From the NCBI GenBank assembly GCA_013141015.1, contig JABFRT010000013.1, positions 1-64,000 of the forward strand: a stretch of DNA of 64,000 nt, given 5' to 3'. A program made the translations under genes and the position numbers. This stretch comes from Hyphomicrobium sp. GTDB taxonomy: Bacteria > Pseudomonadota > Alphaproteobacteria > Rhizobiales > Hyphomicrobiaceae. A model generated the notes under the pieces. It ran no database searches and was not told where the DNA came from. It saw only the letters and a list, made by a program, of their open reading frames with translations. Below are positions 47,286 to 56,450 of this stretch, piece after piece (position 1 is the first letter of the stretch; every line of letters begins with the position of its first letter).

Positions 47286-48392
47286 CTACTTCCCTCGTCC
47301 GGCCCGCATTTTCTCGCACGGGTCTTCGCGTTCGGCGCGGGGCGTGAAGATGATGTAGTCGGCGGCGGGTTTGCCGTCGGGATCGCGCGGCACGTAGGCC
47401 TCGGGGTCGGTCTTGCCGTCCTCGACCTCAATCAGCATCACCGAGACCACCTTTTTGTCCGGCGCCCGCTGGCGGATGTACCACGGCACGCCGCGGTCGG
47501 TGCGCACGTGGCCGTTGCCCGCGATCAGGATGGCCGAGCCGTGCTTGCCGGCGGCTTTGAGCACGTTGTCGGCCAGCGTCGCGTCGCGATAGCGTTGTGC
47601 ATACGCCATGCCGCCCATCGCTTCTTTGGGCATCGTGTTGCAATGAGATTCGACCAACTCTGTCAGAGACGCATCGTCGAGTTTGGGGCCGAGCGGCACG
47701 TCTAGCTTCAACCGCGCTCGTTCGTCAGCGGGTAAGGCCCCCTCACCTTCCTTCGCGACCTTCATCATGGAGGCGCGCGGAACATCGCCTGCGTACAGCG
47801 GCAGCTTCGCATCAAGTGCGGCCTGCAACAGTGGATCATAGTTGTACTGTTGCCAGCCCGACTTTTCCCAATCGGTGAGGCGTTTAAATTCGGGGAGCGT
47901 GGCTTGCTCGGGCGACTTGGTTCTGAGGTCCGCGAACGCATCAAGCGCGGGCTGCTTGTCGGTGCGGAATTGTTCGAAGATGAGGCTAGATTTACCTGAT
48001 TTCAGCCCGGGGCAATCGGGTGGCCATTTTCCGAAACCCCATTTAGTGCCAAGAAAAGCCGCTCGGATTGCATGATGAATGGGATTGTCGTGAACCTCTC
48101 CAAATAGCACGACTTCGCTGCACGCGAGCATCCTATCAATTTCACCTGCGGGCTGTCCCGGATAAACGCCGCCCGTTCGCCGTGGATCTATTTTGGCAGG
48201 AGAGTACTCTATTCCGGCGAGAGGATGTTTCACCCTATCAAATCCCGACAGCATTCGACGCATACTCTGTGACCGCTGCTCCGCTGCTGGGACAGCAGTC
48301 GCTGCTCCTCCCAAGAAAAGTGCGAAAAGCACAAAGAGTAGGTGGCAATTTGGATTCTTCGACCGGGTCGCTATCGCGCGCACATCACCCAA
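47286..48392 (-). CDS. ChaN-like haem-binding uptake family protein (PF04187)
   Basis: A protein of about 368 residues with an N-terminal signal or anchor (LLFVLFALFLGGAATAVPAA). The ChaN/EreA-like domain shows VVLFGEVHDNPIHHAIRA, SLIFEQFRTDKQPALDAF, WQQYNYDPLLQAALDAKLPL, YAGDVPRASMMKVA and ILIAGNGHVRTDRGVPWYIR. Characterised relatives bind haem in iron uptake; here that is inference only. The start is TTG 48392 or GTG 48383. Its first codons overlap the end of the Uma2 gene. Confidence 0.8.
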   Translation of the reverse strand: MGDVRAIATRSKNPNCHLLFVLFALFLGGAATAVPAAEQRSQSMRRMLSGFDRVKHPLAGIEYSPAKIDPRRTGGVYPGQPAGEIDRMLACSEVVLFGEVHDNPIHHAIRAAFLGTKWGFGKWPPDCPGLKSGKSSLIFEQFRTDKQPALDAFADLRTKSPEQATLPEFKRLTDWEKSGWQQYNYDPLLQAALDAKLPLYAGDVPRASMMKVAKEGEGALPADERARLKLDVPLGPKLDDASLTELVESHCNTMPKEAMGGMAYAQRYRDATLADNVLKAAGKHGSAILIAGNGHVRTDRGVPWYIRQRAPDKKVVSVMLIEVEDGKTDPEAYVPRDPDGKPAADYIIFTPRAEREDPCEKMRAGRGK

Positions 48393-48999
48393 CCTGCAAC
48401 GCCCCCATGCTGACAGTGAGCGATGGCAATGCGCGCGGCGCGAGGGCTTCGTTCGGCGCGAGCGTCACGACGTTCGCGTAGCCCTGCTCGCCAGGCTGAA
48501 GATGGACAAACGTCTCAAGCGTCACAGCATTCACAACCCAATATTCGCGCACGCCGAGCCGGGCATAGGTCTTGGATTTGATGCCCTTGTCGTATCCAAG
48601 GCTGGTGTCAGCCACTTCGATCAGCAACAGCACTTCAGCTGGCGGGATCGTGGCCGGCTGCAAACCGGCCCGGCAGACGATCATATCGGGCTCAAGATAG
48701 AGTTCACCACCCGGCCGCCAACCGGGTTCCGCGTAGATCGAATAGCCCGAAGCCAAACTCCGAACGAGGTGCAAGAATAGTTCTCCGCGCACCCACTCGT
48801 GGCGCGCTCCCTTGGCGTTCATCGGTAACAATTCCCCGTCGATGAGTTCGAGCCGCTCGCGTTCGCGGTCGATGCCGCCGAAGAACCCGAGTTCCGATAG
48901 CCGTTCAAACTCACCGAGCGTCCAGGCAAGGCGCGGCAGGCCGTCTGCCGCTTGGGTGGTGGCGTGCTGTGACCGGGCTAAGCGCTGGATCTCGTTCAT
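48385..48999 (-). CDS. Uma2 family protein (DUF820, restriction-endonuclease fold)
   Basis: A 204-residue PD-(D/E)XK-fold protein of the Uma2 group. Motifs are RLELIDGELLPMNAKGARHE, ELYLEPDMIVCRAG (catalytic Asp), VLLLIEVADTSLGYDKGIKS (ExxD/S-K) and YARLGVREYWVVNAVTLETF. Uma2 proteins are numerous in cyanobacteria and some proteobacteria and their role is unclear. The start MNEIQRLARS at 48999 has TATACT 14 nt upstream, suggesting a leaderless message. Confidence 0.85.
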   Translation of the reverse strand: MNEIQRLARSQHATTQAADGLPRLAWTLGEFERLSELGFFGGIDRERERLELIDGELLPMNAKGARHEWVRGELFLHLVRSLASGYSIYAEPGWRPGGELYLEPDMIVCRAGLQPATIPPAEVLLLIEVADTSLGYDKGIKSKTYARLGVREYWVVNAVTLETFVHLQPGEQGYANVVTLAPNEALAPRALPSLTVSMGALQVG

Positions 49000-49055
49000 G
49001 CCGCCAGTATAGGCGGGAAAGTGGCGGGATTGAAGGGCTGATAGCAAAACCCTAC

Positions 49056-49187
49056 CCGTCATTCCGGATGCGACGCAGCAATCCTAAATTGGTGCGGCGC
49101 TGATCCGGAATCTTCTCGTTCCGGGCGAGATCCCGTGTCTGCGGTGCACCGTAAAGGACGCTGCACACGCGCACGGGATGACGGGTG
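49056..49187. repeat. Dispersed intergenic repeat (GATGACGGG type)
   Basis: Begins CGTCATTCCGGATGCGACGC and ends GCACGGGATGACGGG, so the ends are inverted copies of each other. The middle has GCTGATCCGGAATCTT and GTGTCTGCGGTGCACCGT. Close copies lie at 58291-58440 and, partly, 58130-58265 and 2697-2815. Confidence 0.8.
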
Positions 49188-49195
49188 TTTTGGCC

Positions 49196-50395
49196 CTACC
49201 GCTCCCGTCTTGCAACGCCGCCTTTTTGCTCGCGCATCATGTTGGCAAAGCGGGTAAAAAGGTAGTGGCTGTCTTGCGGGCCGGGGCTCGCCTCGGGATG
49301 ATGTTGAACCGAGAACACCGGCTTTCCTTCAAGCTGGATGCCGCAGTTTGATCCGTCGAACAGCGAGACGTGGGTTTCCTTGACGCCCTCCGGCAGGCTG
49401 TCGCGATCAACCGCGAAGCCGTGGTTCATCGACACGATCTCGACCTTGTTGGTCGTGAAGTCCTTGACCGGATGATTGGCGCCGTGGTGGCCCTGATGCA
49501 TCTTGGTGGTCTTGCCGCCGAGCGCGATGCCGAGCATCTGATGGCCCAGGCAAATGCCGAAGAGAGGCTTGCCGCTGGCGACCAGCTTCTTGATTTCGGG
49601 CACCGCGTATTTGCCGGTTTCCGCCGGATCGCCCGGGCCGTTCGACAGGAACACGCCGTCAGGTTTGCGCGCCAACACGTCTTCGGCTTTCGCGGTTGCA
49701 GGCAACACCGTCACCTTGCAACCGGCGTTGACGAGACAGCGCAGAATGTTGGTCTTCAAACCGTAGTCGATGGCGACCACGTGGAACTCAGGGTTTTCAT
49801 TGCGCTTGTGACCTTCGCCCCACGCCCAGCGCAGTTCGTCCCACGTATAGCTCTGGCCCGTCGTCACGTCCGGCACCAAATCCATGCCGACGAGACCCGG
49901 CCAAGCCTTAGCTTCTTTCTTCAATTTCTCGATATCGAACTTGCCGTCCGGCGCATGCGCGATCACGCCGTTCGGCATGCCGTGATCGCGGATGCGGGCG
50001 GTCAGCGCGCGCGTATCGACGCCGGTGATGCCAACGATGCCGCGCGCCTTCAACCAGCCGTCCAAGTGTTCGGCGGAGCGATAGTTCGATGGTTCCGTGA
50101 TGTCGGCGCGCAGCACACAGCCGCGCACACCAACGCGCGACGCGAGATTAGACGTCTCGCTATCTTCGGCGTTGCAGCCAACGTTGCCGATGTGCGGGAA
50201 CGTGAAAGTGATGATCTGCCCGGCATAGCTCGGGTCAGTCAGAATTTCCTGGTAGCCGGTGATCGCGGTATTGAAGCAAACTTCGCCAACCGCCGTTCCA
50301 ACAGCGCCGATGCCGCGTCCCGATATCACCGTGCCGTCAGCGAGCACGAGGCGGGCGGTGGCCAGCGTTTCGGTCCAGGGTTGAGGCGCGCTCAT
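49196..50395 (-). CDS. carA: Carbamoyl-phosphate synthase small subunit CarA
   Basis: The 399-residue glutaminase subunit that feeds ammonia to CarB. The N-terminal domain has [17 protein letters not shown] and [20 protein letters not shown]. The C-terminal class I amidotransferase domain has [13 protein letters not shown], the nucleophile in [18 protein letters not shown] and the His-Glu pair in [13 protein letters not shown]. The carB gene lies downstream on the same strand but with four genes between. Confidence 0.96.
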   Translation of the reverse strand: MSAPQPWTETLATARLVLADGTVISGRGIGAVGTAVGEVCFNTAITGYQEILTDPSYAGQIITFTFPHIGNVGCNAEDSETSNLASRVGVRGCVLRADITEPSNYRSAEHLDGWLKARGIVGITGVDTRALTARIRDHGMPNGVIAHAPDGKFDIEKLKKEAKAWPGLVGMDLVPDVTTGQSYTWDELRWAWGEGHKRNENPEFHVVAIDYGLKTNILRCLVNAGCKVTVLPATAKAEDVLARKPDGVFLSNGPGDPAETGKYAVPEIKKLVASGKPLFGICLGHQMLGIALGGKTTKMHQGHHGANHPVKDFTTNKVEIVSMNHGFAVDRDSLPEGVKETHVSLFDGSNCGIQLEGKPVFSVQHHPEASPGPQDSHYLFTRFANMMREQKGGVARRER

Positions 50396-50648
50396 ATCGG
50401 TTCTCGGGTCCTGACGGTAGCGCCGCCCGAGCCTCTCCCGCGCCGCTGAGATAAAGCGGGTCCGGGCAGCGTCAGGGTGGCGGGTTTCAAGTTGGCCGGA
50501 CCCTAGAGAAAGGGGCTGTATTGGTCAATTGCTAGGGCGGCACTGCCGCTGCGACATCCCTGCGGTAGAATTGCCGCCTGGAGGGGCGGCCTTGCGGCGG
50601 GCGCGCGAGCCTTCTAAACCCGGCGCTTGAGATTTGAAGGAGACCGCC

Positions 50649-51086
50649 ATGAAGGCCCGCATTTCCGCCGACATCAAAGCCGCCATGAAGTCAGGCGACA
50701 AGGCCAAGACCGGCACGCTGCGCCTGATCAATGCTGCCATTCAGACCGCCGAAATCGAGAGCAAGGGCACGCTGGACGATGCCGGTGTGATCGCGGTCAT
50801 GACCAAAATGGTCAAACAGCGCCGCGATTCGATCGCCCAATACACGACCGGTAACCGGCCCGACTTGGCAGCTGTCGAACAGGCCGAGATCGCGATTATC
50901 GAAGCCTATCTTCCGGCCCAGATGGATGACGCCGCCGTGACAGCGGCCATCGCCTCGGCGATCAAGGAGTCTGGCGCGGCCAGCCCCAAGGACATGGGTA
51001 AGGTGATGGCTATCCTGAAAGCCAAGCACGCCGGCCAGATGGACTTCCAGAAGGCCAGCGGAGCTGTGAAGGCGGCCTTGGGATAG
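50649..51086 (+). CDS. GatB/YqeY domain protein
   Basis: A 145-residue protein of the YqeY family, related to the tail domain of GatB, the amidotransferase subunit that acts on mischarged tRNA. Segments: ISADIKAAMKSGDKAKTGTL, LRLINAAIQTAEIESKG, MVKQRRDSIAQYTTGNRPDL, EIAIIEAYLPAQMDD and GKVMAILKAKHAGQMDFQKA. Free-standing YqeY has no proven function. The ATG at 50649 has AAGGAG upstream. It is divergent from carA. Confidence 0.92.
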   Translation: MKARISADIKAAMKSGDKAKTGTLRLINAAIQTAEIESKGTLDDAGVIAVMTKMVKQRRDSIAQYTTGNRPDLAAVEQAEIAIIEAYLPAQMDDAAVTAAIASAIKESGAASPKDMGKVMAILKAKHAGQMDFQKASGAVKAALG

Positions 51087-51169
51087 GCGCTGCTGAATCC
51101 CTAAGCCATCCGTTAACGGCTGGTAAAAGATATCGGTATAAACTGCCGGTCTTTAGTGGTGGGTTGCGC

Positions 51170-51874
51170 ATGCCGTATCTTGGCAAATGTTTGATGGCGC
51201 TTGTGACGCCGTGGGGGAGGCTCCCACTGGCGCCGTTTGCCGTTATGGCGTTTGTCGTAATTCTGTTCACGTTGGCGTTGCAGATCCAAACCACGTTGAT
51301 GGCCGATACACTGCCGCCCTACAATGTGTGGTCAATGTCGCTGGTCGCCATGCTGTGGCCGGCGTTCTGCATCACCAGCCGGCGGTTCCACGACAGCGGC
51401 AAGACCGCAATTGTGCTGATCCCGCTGCTGATCATGACGTTAGCGGCGCACCTCTCAGTGTTCGATAACCTGCAATACGCCGACAGCGACTTCGTCGAAG
51501 AACGCGACGCCTTGGCCTGGGTTGAGCGCGGCCGCTATCTGCTGCAGTTGGCCGGCGTTGCGGCGATGAGCATGGCATTGAAGCAGCCAGCCGATGTTGG
51601 CGACAATCTGTTTGGCCACCCGTTCAACGTCGATGAGGGGTCGCGGGCAGCGTTCGCCAGCAAGGCAAATGCTGTGACCATTCCTGGCCCCAACTCAATC
51701 GTTGATGAAACCGCGCAGGTCGTCGGCCTCAGCAGCGCTCACAAAAAGGTTGCCGCAGCAAAGCCCGAGCGGCGCAAAGTCAGCCGCCAGGACTTCTTGA
51801 TGCTGGCCCAGCGCGGTCGCATTACGCCGGCAGAATCCGCCCGCCGCCGCCGCGACGACTTCGGGCGCCGCTGA
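51170..51874 (+). CDS. DUF805 family inner-membrane protein
   Basis: A 234-residue protein. The N-terminal half is DUF805-like with three to four transmembrane helices and the typical PAFCITSRRFHDSGKTAIVL motif. The C-terminal third is soluble and basic, ending RITPAESARRRRDDFGRR. The function of DUF805 proteins is unknown. An in-frame TTG at 51164 is an alternative start. Confidence 0.82.
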   Translation: MPYLGKCLMALVTPWGRLPLAPFAVMAFVVILFTLALQIQTTLMADTLPPYNVWSMSLVAMLWPAFCITSRRFHDSGKTAIVLIPLLIMTLAAHLSVFDNLQYADSDFVEERDALAWVERGRYLLQLAGVAAMSMALKQPADVGDNLFGHPFNVDEGSRAAFASKANAVTIPGPNSIVDETAQVVGLSSAHKKVAAAKPERRKVSRQDFLMLAQRGRITPAESARRRRDDFGRR

Positions 51875-51900
51875 GACCCACGCTCTACTCCCCCGCGCCC

Positions 51901-51944
51901 CGTGGATAGCGGGCCTGTGGATAGCGGGCCTGTGGATAGCGGGT
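51901..51944 (+). repeat. Three-copy tandem repeat upstream of dnaG
   Basis: Three copies of GTGGATAGCGGGCCT, the last one ending in GTATGG. It lies about 115 nt before the dnaG start. Too short for a CRISPR; it may affect dnaG expression, but nothing shows this. Confidence 0.85.
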
Positions 51945-52059
51945 ATGGCACGCCATCAAGGGCGCTGCAAAATCCAGGGCTTCGTGCGAATCACTTAAAC
52001 GTCTGTCTGAGGCGGTGATTCGGGTCCTCCCGGATCAGCACCGCGTTTTGGGGAGAGAC

Positions 52060-54090
52060 ATGCGGTTTAGCCCGAGCCTTTTGGACGAGATCCGCGCCCG
52101 GTTACCTGTCAGTCAGGTCGTCGGCCGCAAGGTCGCGCTCAAAAAGAAGGGCCGCGAGTATTCGGGCCTCTCCCCGTTCAAATCAGAAAAGTCGCCGTCG
52201 TTCTTCGTCAACGACCAGAAGGGTTTTTATCACTGCTTCGCGTCGGGCGAGCACGGCGATATTTTCACGTTTCTGATGAAGACCGAGGGGCTCGAATTCC
52301 CTGAAGCGGTCGAGCGGCTGGCGCAGGAAGCCGGCGTGCAGTTGCCTAAGGCGACCGAACGCAACGTCGAGCAAGAGGACCAACGCGACCGGCTGTACCG
52401 GCTGCTCGAGGCCTCTGCCTCGTTTTTTGAAGAGAGCTTCAAACAGCCGCTTGGTGCGGAGGCCCGCCGCTATGTGCTCGACAAGCGCGGCTTGCAGCGC
52501 GAGACGATTGCCGCGTTCCGCCTAGGCTTTGCGCCAAACTCGCGGAGCGCGCTCAAAGAGCATTTGAAGGCGCAGGGGTTCTCAATACCTGACATGGTCG
52601 CGTCGGGCATGTTGATTGGCGGCGATGACATCCCCGAGCCCTACGACCGGTTCCGCAACCGCGTGATGTTTCCGATCCAGGATCTGAAGGGCCGGGTGAT
52701 CGCATTCGGCGGCCGCGCCCTCGATAAGGACGCGCCGGCCAAATATCTCAATTCGCCCGAGACGCCGCTGTTCCACAAAGGTGGCGTGCTGTTCAACGCT
52801 GCCCGCGCCCGGCCGCTGGCGCATGACCGCAACCGGATCATCGCCGTTGAAGGCTACATGGACGTGGTCGCGCTGACCGAAGGCGGCTTTGGCGAAGCGG
52901 TCGCACCACTCGGCACCGCGTTGACCGAAGATCAGGTCAAGCTGATGTGGCGCATCGTGCCCGAGCCGGTTCTCTGCTTCGACGGCGACAGCGCCGGCAG
53001 GAAGGCCGCTTTTCGCGCCGTCGATACGGTGCTGCCGCACTTGAAGCCGGGCATGAGCGTGGCGTTCGCGTTCCTGCCCGATGGCCTCGACCCCGACGAT
53101 CTGATCCGCCAGCAAAGTCCGGCGGCGATGGGTGAAGTTCTCTCAAATACCCGTCCCCTGATCGACATGCTGTGGGACCGCGAAACCCACGCCGGGCCGA
53201 CCGAAACGCCAGAACAGCGGGCCGCGCTTGAAAGCCGCTTGCGCGCGCTTGCAGCCCAAATCGCCGATCCGTTGGTTAAAAGCCACTATGACCGTGAACT
53301 GCGCGACCGCCTTTACCAATTCGGCCGCCAGCGCCGCGATATGGGCCGCCAAGACCGGGAAATGGGCCGTGATGGGGGGACTTATCCCCCCCGTGGCCAG
53401 GGGCCACAAAAAGGCACCTCCTACGCCCGTCCCGTTTCCGTGACCGATTGGAAGGCCATCGAGCGCCAACGCCTCTCAGGGCGGCCTCAGCCCCGTTTTA
53501 AGCGCTTCGACGGGCAACCGGTGCCTGCCGCCTCCGCCGGCGCCGAATTGTCGTCCCAGGCCCAACCCGTGCCTCCCCGGGAAGCCCTGATCCTGAAAAC
53601 CATGCTTAACCACCCGGACTTGATCGATCAGGATTGCGAGGTTCTGGCCGAGCTAGTGTTCACCTCAAAACCGCTTGGCGCCCTGCGTGATGAAGTCCTG
53701 GCGATCCACGCGCGCACGATTTCACTTGACAGCACCACACTGCACACCCAATTGACCAAATCTGGGGTTGCCAAGGTGGTGGACCTCGTCGCGAGAACGA
53801 TGACGCACGCCAGCGACCGTTTCGCCGAACAGAATGCTTCCGCCACCGAGGTTGCAGCCGCTTGGCACCACATTCTCGCGCTCCAGCAGCGTGAGGGTAA
53901 CCTCATGCACGCTTTGAAGGCCGCGACTGATGCTTGGGACCGGGAAGGCTCTGAAGAAGCTTGGGCCCGGTTGCACGACATCAAACGCGAGATCGCACGC
54001 CTGGACGCCATCGACATGGATGGCGTGTCCCAGGACAGCGTGAACGACAGGCCCGCACTCGGGCCGCCGGACGCAAAACGCGCCAGCTAG
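52060..54090 (+). CDS. dnaG: DNA primase DnaG
   Basis: DnaG makes RNA primers for replication. The 676-residue protein has the N-terminal CHC2-type domain (residues 1-100), the TOPRIM catalytic core with VEGYMDVVALTEGG (near 263) and CFDGDSAGRKAA (near 306), and a C-terminal helicase-binding domain. In the zinc domain the usual CPFH reads SPFK (38-41) and the later Cys pair reads YHCFAS (57-62), so only one zinc ligand remains. This seems to be a trait of Hyphomicrobiales primases. ATG at 52060 has GGGGAGAG upstream. rpoD follows, as in most proteobacteria. Confidence 0.95.
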   Translation: MRFSPSLLDEIRARLPVSQVVGRKVALKKKGREYSGLSPFKSEKSPSFFVNDQKGFYHCFASGEHGDIFTFLMKTEGLEFPEAVERLAQEAGVQLPKATERNVEQEDQRDRLYRLLEASASFFEESFKQPLGAEARRYVLDKRGLQRETIAAFRLGFAPNSRSALKEHLKAQGFSIPDMVASGMLIGGDDIPEPYDRFRNRVMFPIQDLKGRVIAFGGRALDKDAPAKYLNSPETPLFHKGGVLFNAARARPLAHDRNRIIAVEGYMDVVALTEGGFGEAVAPLGTALTEDQVKLMWRIVPEPVLCFDGDSAGRKAAFRAVDTVLPHLKPGMSVAFAFLPDGLDPDDLIRQQSPAAMGEVLSNTRPLIDMLWDRETHAGPTETPEQRAALESRLRALAAQIADPLVKSHYDRELRDRLYQFGRQRRDMGRQDREMGRDGGTYPPRGQGPQKGTSYARPVSVTDWKAIERQRLSGRPQPRFKRFDGQPVPAASAGAELSSQAQPVPPREALILKTMLNHPDLIDQDCEVLAELVFTSKPLGALRDEVLAIHARTISLDSTTLHTQLTKSGVAKVVDLVARTMTHASDRFAEQNASATEVAAAWHHILALQQREGNLMHALKAATDAWDREGSEEAWARLHDIKREIARLDAIDMDGVSQDSVNDRPALGPPDAKRAS

Positions 54091-54221
54091 GGGTCTCCCT
54101 TGGGCGGCGCGACGCATTTTGAGGCCGTTCCACCGCGTGTTGCGCGGTGCGAACTGGTCCGAATCTGAAAAACGGTTTCTGCCCGCATAGGGTAGGGGCC
54201 CTGATATGTGAAGGACAGCGG

Positions 54222-56360
54222 ATGGCACGCGCAACGCAGGCAACGCAGAAGACCGAGGACAAGGACCAGGCCGCGGCCGAGACGCCGGACCGCGACAGTC
54301 CGCTTCTCGATCTGTCAGACTCAGCCGTCAAAAAGCTGCTCAAGACAGCCAAGGCCAAGGGCTACGTGACGCTTGACCAGTTGAACGCCGTTCTGCCGTC
54401 CGAGGAAGTGTCCTCCGACCAGATCGAAGACATCTACGCCATGTTGTCGGACATGGGCATCAACGTCGTCGAAACCGAAGACGGCGAGGAGAAGGAAGAA
54501 GGCGAAGCGGAAGCCGACGAAGAAGAAGGCCGCGCGCTCGTCCCGCAAAACTCTCTGATCAAGTCGGAAACCAAATCGGAACCGGCTGAGCGCACCGACG
54601 ACCCCGTCCGCATGTACTTGCGCGAAATGGGATCGGTCGAGCTTCTGTCGCGCGAAGGCGAAATCGCCATTGCCAAGCGCATCGAGGCTGGCCGCGAAGC
54701 GATGATCGCGGGCCTGTGCGAAAGCCCGCTGACCTTCCAGGCCATCATCATCTGGCGCGACGAGTTGAACGACGGCAAGATTTTGCTGCGCGATATCATC
54801 GATCTTGAAGCGACTTATGAAGGCCCCGAAGGCAAGGAAGTTCCGAACGCCGGCCCCGACGGCATCGCCATTCACGAGACGCCGGGCGCACCGCAAATTT
54901 CAGGCGCCCCCGAAGGTGACGTTGAAGACGACGACGAATTCGAAAACGCCATGTCGCTTGCGGCTATGGAAGCCGAACTGAAGCCGAAGGTGCTTGAGAC
55001 CTTCGACAAGATCGCCGACACCTACAAGAAACTGCGCAAGCAGCAAGACAAGAAGCTTGAACAGCAGGTGGCCGGCGAACAAGGTTCGCGCCAGCAGCAG
55101 AAGGCTTACGAAAAGCTGCGCGACGAAATCGTGCTCGACGTCAAAAGCTTGTCGCTCAACAACAACCGTATCGAAAGCCTGGTCGAACAGCTCTATTCGA
55201 TCAACAAGCGCCTGATCGGCCTTGAAGGCCGCCTGATGCGTCTGGCCGACAGCTATGGCGTGGCGCGTCAGCAGTTCATCGACGAATACTACGGCAACGA
55301 GCTCGACCAGGGCTGGCTCGACCGGATGGGCACAAACGGCAAAAAGTGGACAGGCTTCGTCAAGGCCGAGCGCAACCAGATCGAATTGATCCGCGGCGAA
55401 ATCCACGGCCTTGCGACCGACACCGGTCTCGAAATTCCCGAGTTCCGCCGCATTGTGAAGGCCGTGCAGAAGGGCGAACGCGAAGCCCGCCAAGCCAAGA
55501 AGGAAATGGTCGAAGCCAACCTTCGCCTCGTCATCTCGATTGCCAAAAAATACACCAACCGCGGCTTGCAGTTCCTCGATCTTATTCAGGAAGGCAATAT
55601 CGGTTTGATGAAGGCCGTCGATAAGTTCGAGTACCGGCGCGGCTATAAGTTCTCGACGTATGCGACGTGGTGGATCAGACAAGCCATCACGCGCTCGATT
55701 GCCGACCAGGCGCGCACCATCCGCATCCCCGTGCACATGATCGAGACGATCAACAAGATCGTGCGGACGTCGCGCCAGATGCTGCACGAAATCGGCCGCG
55801 AGCCGACGCCGGAAGAGCTGGCTGAAAAACTCGCGATGCCGCTGGAGAAAGTCCGCAAGGTTCTCAAAATCGCGAAAGAGCCGATCTCGCTTGAGACGCC
55901 GATTGGGGATGAGGAAGACTCACACCTCGGCGACTTCATCGAAGACCGCAACGCGATCCTGCCGATTGAAGCGGCTATCCAGTCGAACCTGCGCGAAACG
56001 ACGACGCGCGTGCTGGCGTCGCTGACGCCGCGCGAAGAACGCGTGCTGCGTATGCGCTTCGGCATCGGCATGAACACCGACCACACGCTCGAAGAAGTCG
56101 GCCAGCAGTTCAGCGTGACCCGCGAACGTATCCGCCAGATCGAAGCCAAGGCGCTGCGGAAGCTGAAGCATCCGAGCCGGGATTTTAGCAGGATCACGCG
56201 GGTGTCCGGGCCAATGGCGCAACCCCTCCGAGACCCCGCGATCTTCCAACGGGTTTTTCTTGTTAACGGCGCTCCGACTTGGCCCAACGGTTACGACATG
56301 TGTCCGGACTGGCTGCAGATGGAAATGCAAAAGGCGGGGGAGATAGCGCTCCCGTCATGA
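54222..56360 (+). CDS. rpoD: RNA polymerase primary sigma factor RpoD with unusual C-terminal tail
   Basis: The housekeeping sigma-70 factor, 712 residues. Region 1.1 and an acidic stretch (about 90-105) lead to region 1.2 ([20 protein letters not shown]). A large non-conserved region precedes region 2 ([35 protein letters not shown] near 430-490), region 3, and region 4.2 ([20 protein letters not shown], to about 653). Normal RpoD ends within some ten residues after HPSR (like SRKLRSFLDN). Here that end is absent, and 59 unrelated residues follow up to 56360. The tail could come from a frameshift or rearrangement. ATG at 54222 has AAGGAC upstream. Confidence 0.95.
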   Translation: MARATQATQKTEDKDQAAAETPDRDSPLLDLSDSAVKKLLKTAKAKGYVTLDQLNAVLPSEEVSSDQIEDIYAMLSDMGINVVETEDGEEKEEGEAEADEEEGRALVPQNSLIKSETKSEPAERTDDPVRMYLREMGSVELLSREGEIAIAKRIEAGREAMIAGLCESPLTFQAIIIWRDELNDGKILLRDIIDLEATYEGPEGKEVPNAGPDGIAIHETPGAPQISGAPEGDVEDDDEFENAMSLAAMEAELKPKVLETFDKIADTYKKLRKQQDKKLEQQVAGEQGSRQQQKAYEKLRDEIVLDVKSLSLNNNRIESLVEQLYSINKRLIGLEGRLMRLADSYGVARQQFIDEYYGNELDQGWLDRMGTNGKKWTGFVKAERNQIELIRGEIHGLATDTGLEIPEFRRIVKAVQKGEREARQAKKEMVEANLRLVISIAKKYTNRGLQFLDLIQEGNIGLMKAVDKFEYRRGYKFSTYATWWIRQAITRSIADQARTIRIPVHMIETINKIVRTSRQMLHEIGREPTPEELAEKLAMPLEKVRKVLKIAKEPISLETPIGDEEDSHLGDFIEDRNAILPIEAAIQSNLRETTTRVLASLTPREERVLRMRFGIGMNTDHTLEEVGQQFSVTRERIRQIEAKALRKLKHPSRDFSRITRVSGPMAQPLRDPAIFQRVFLVNGAPTWPNGYDMCPDWLQMEMQKAGEIALPS

Positions 56361-56450
56361 CGCGATTAACTTGACAACGCACCTCAAATTCAAGTGCCCG
56401 AGCCGGTTAATGAAGCTCAGGAGTTTCTTGGATAATTGACGAGGCGGACA

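Noticed and set aside
48385-49062. Uma2/ChaN overlap as a toxin-antitoxin pair
   Set aside because: The proteins belong to unrelated families, one cytoplasmic and one exported, and the overlap of a few bases is ordinary coupling.
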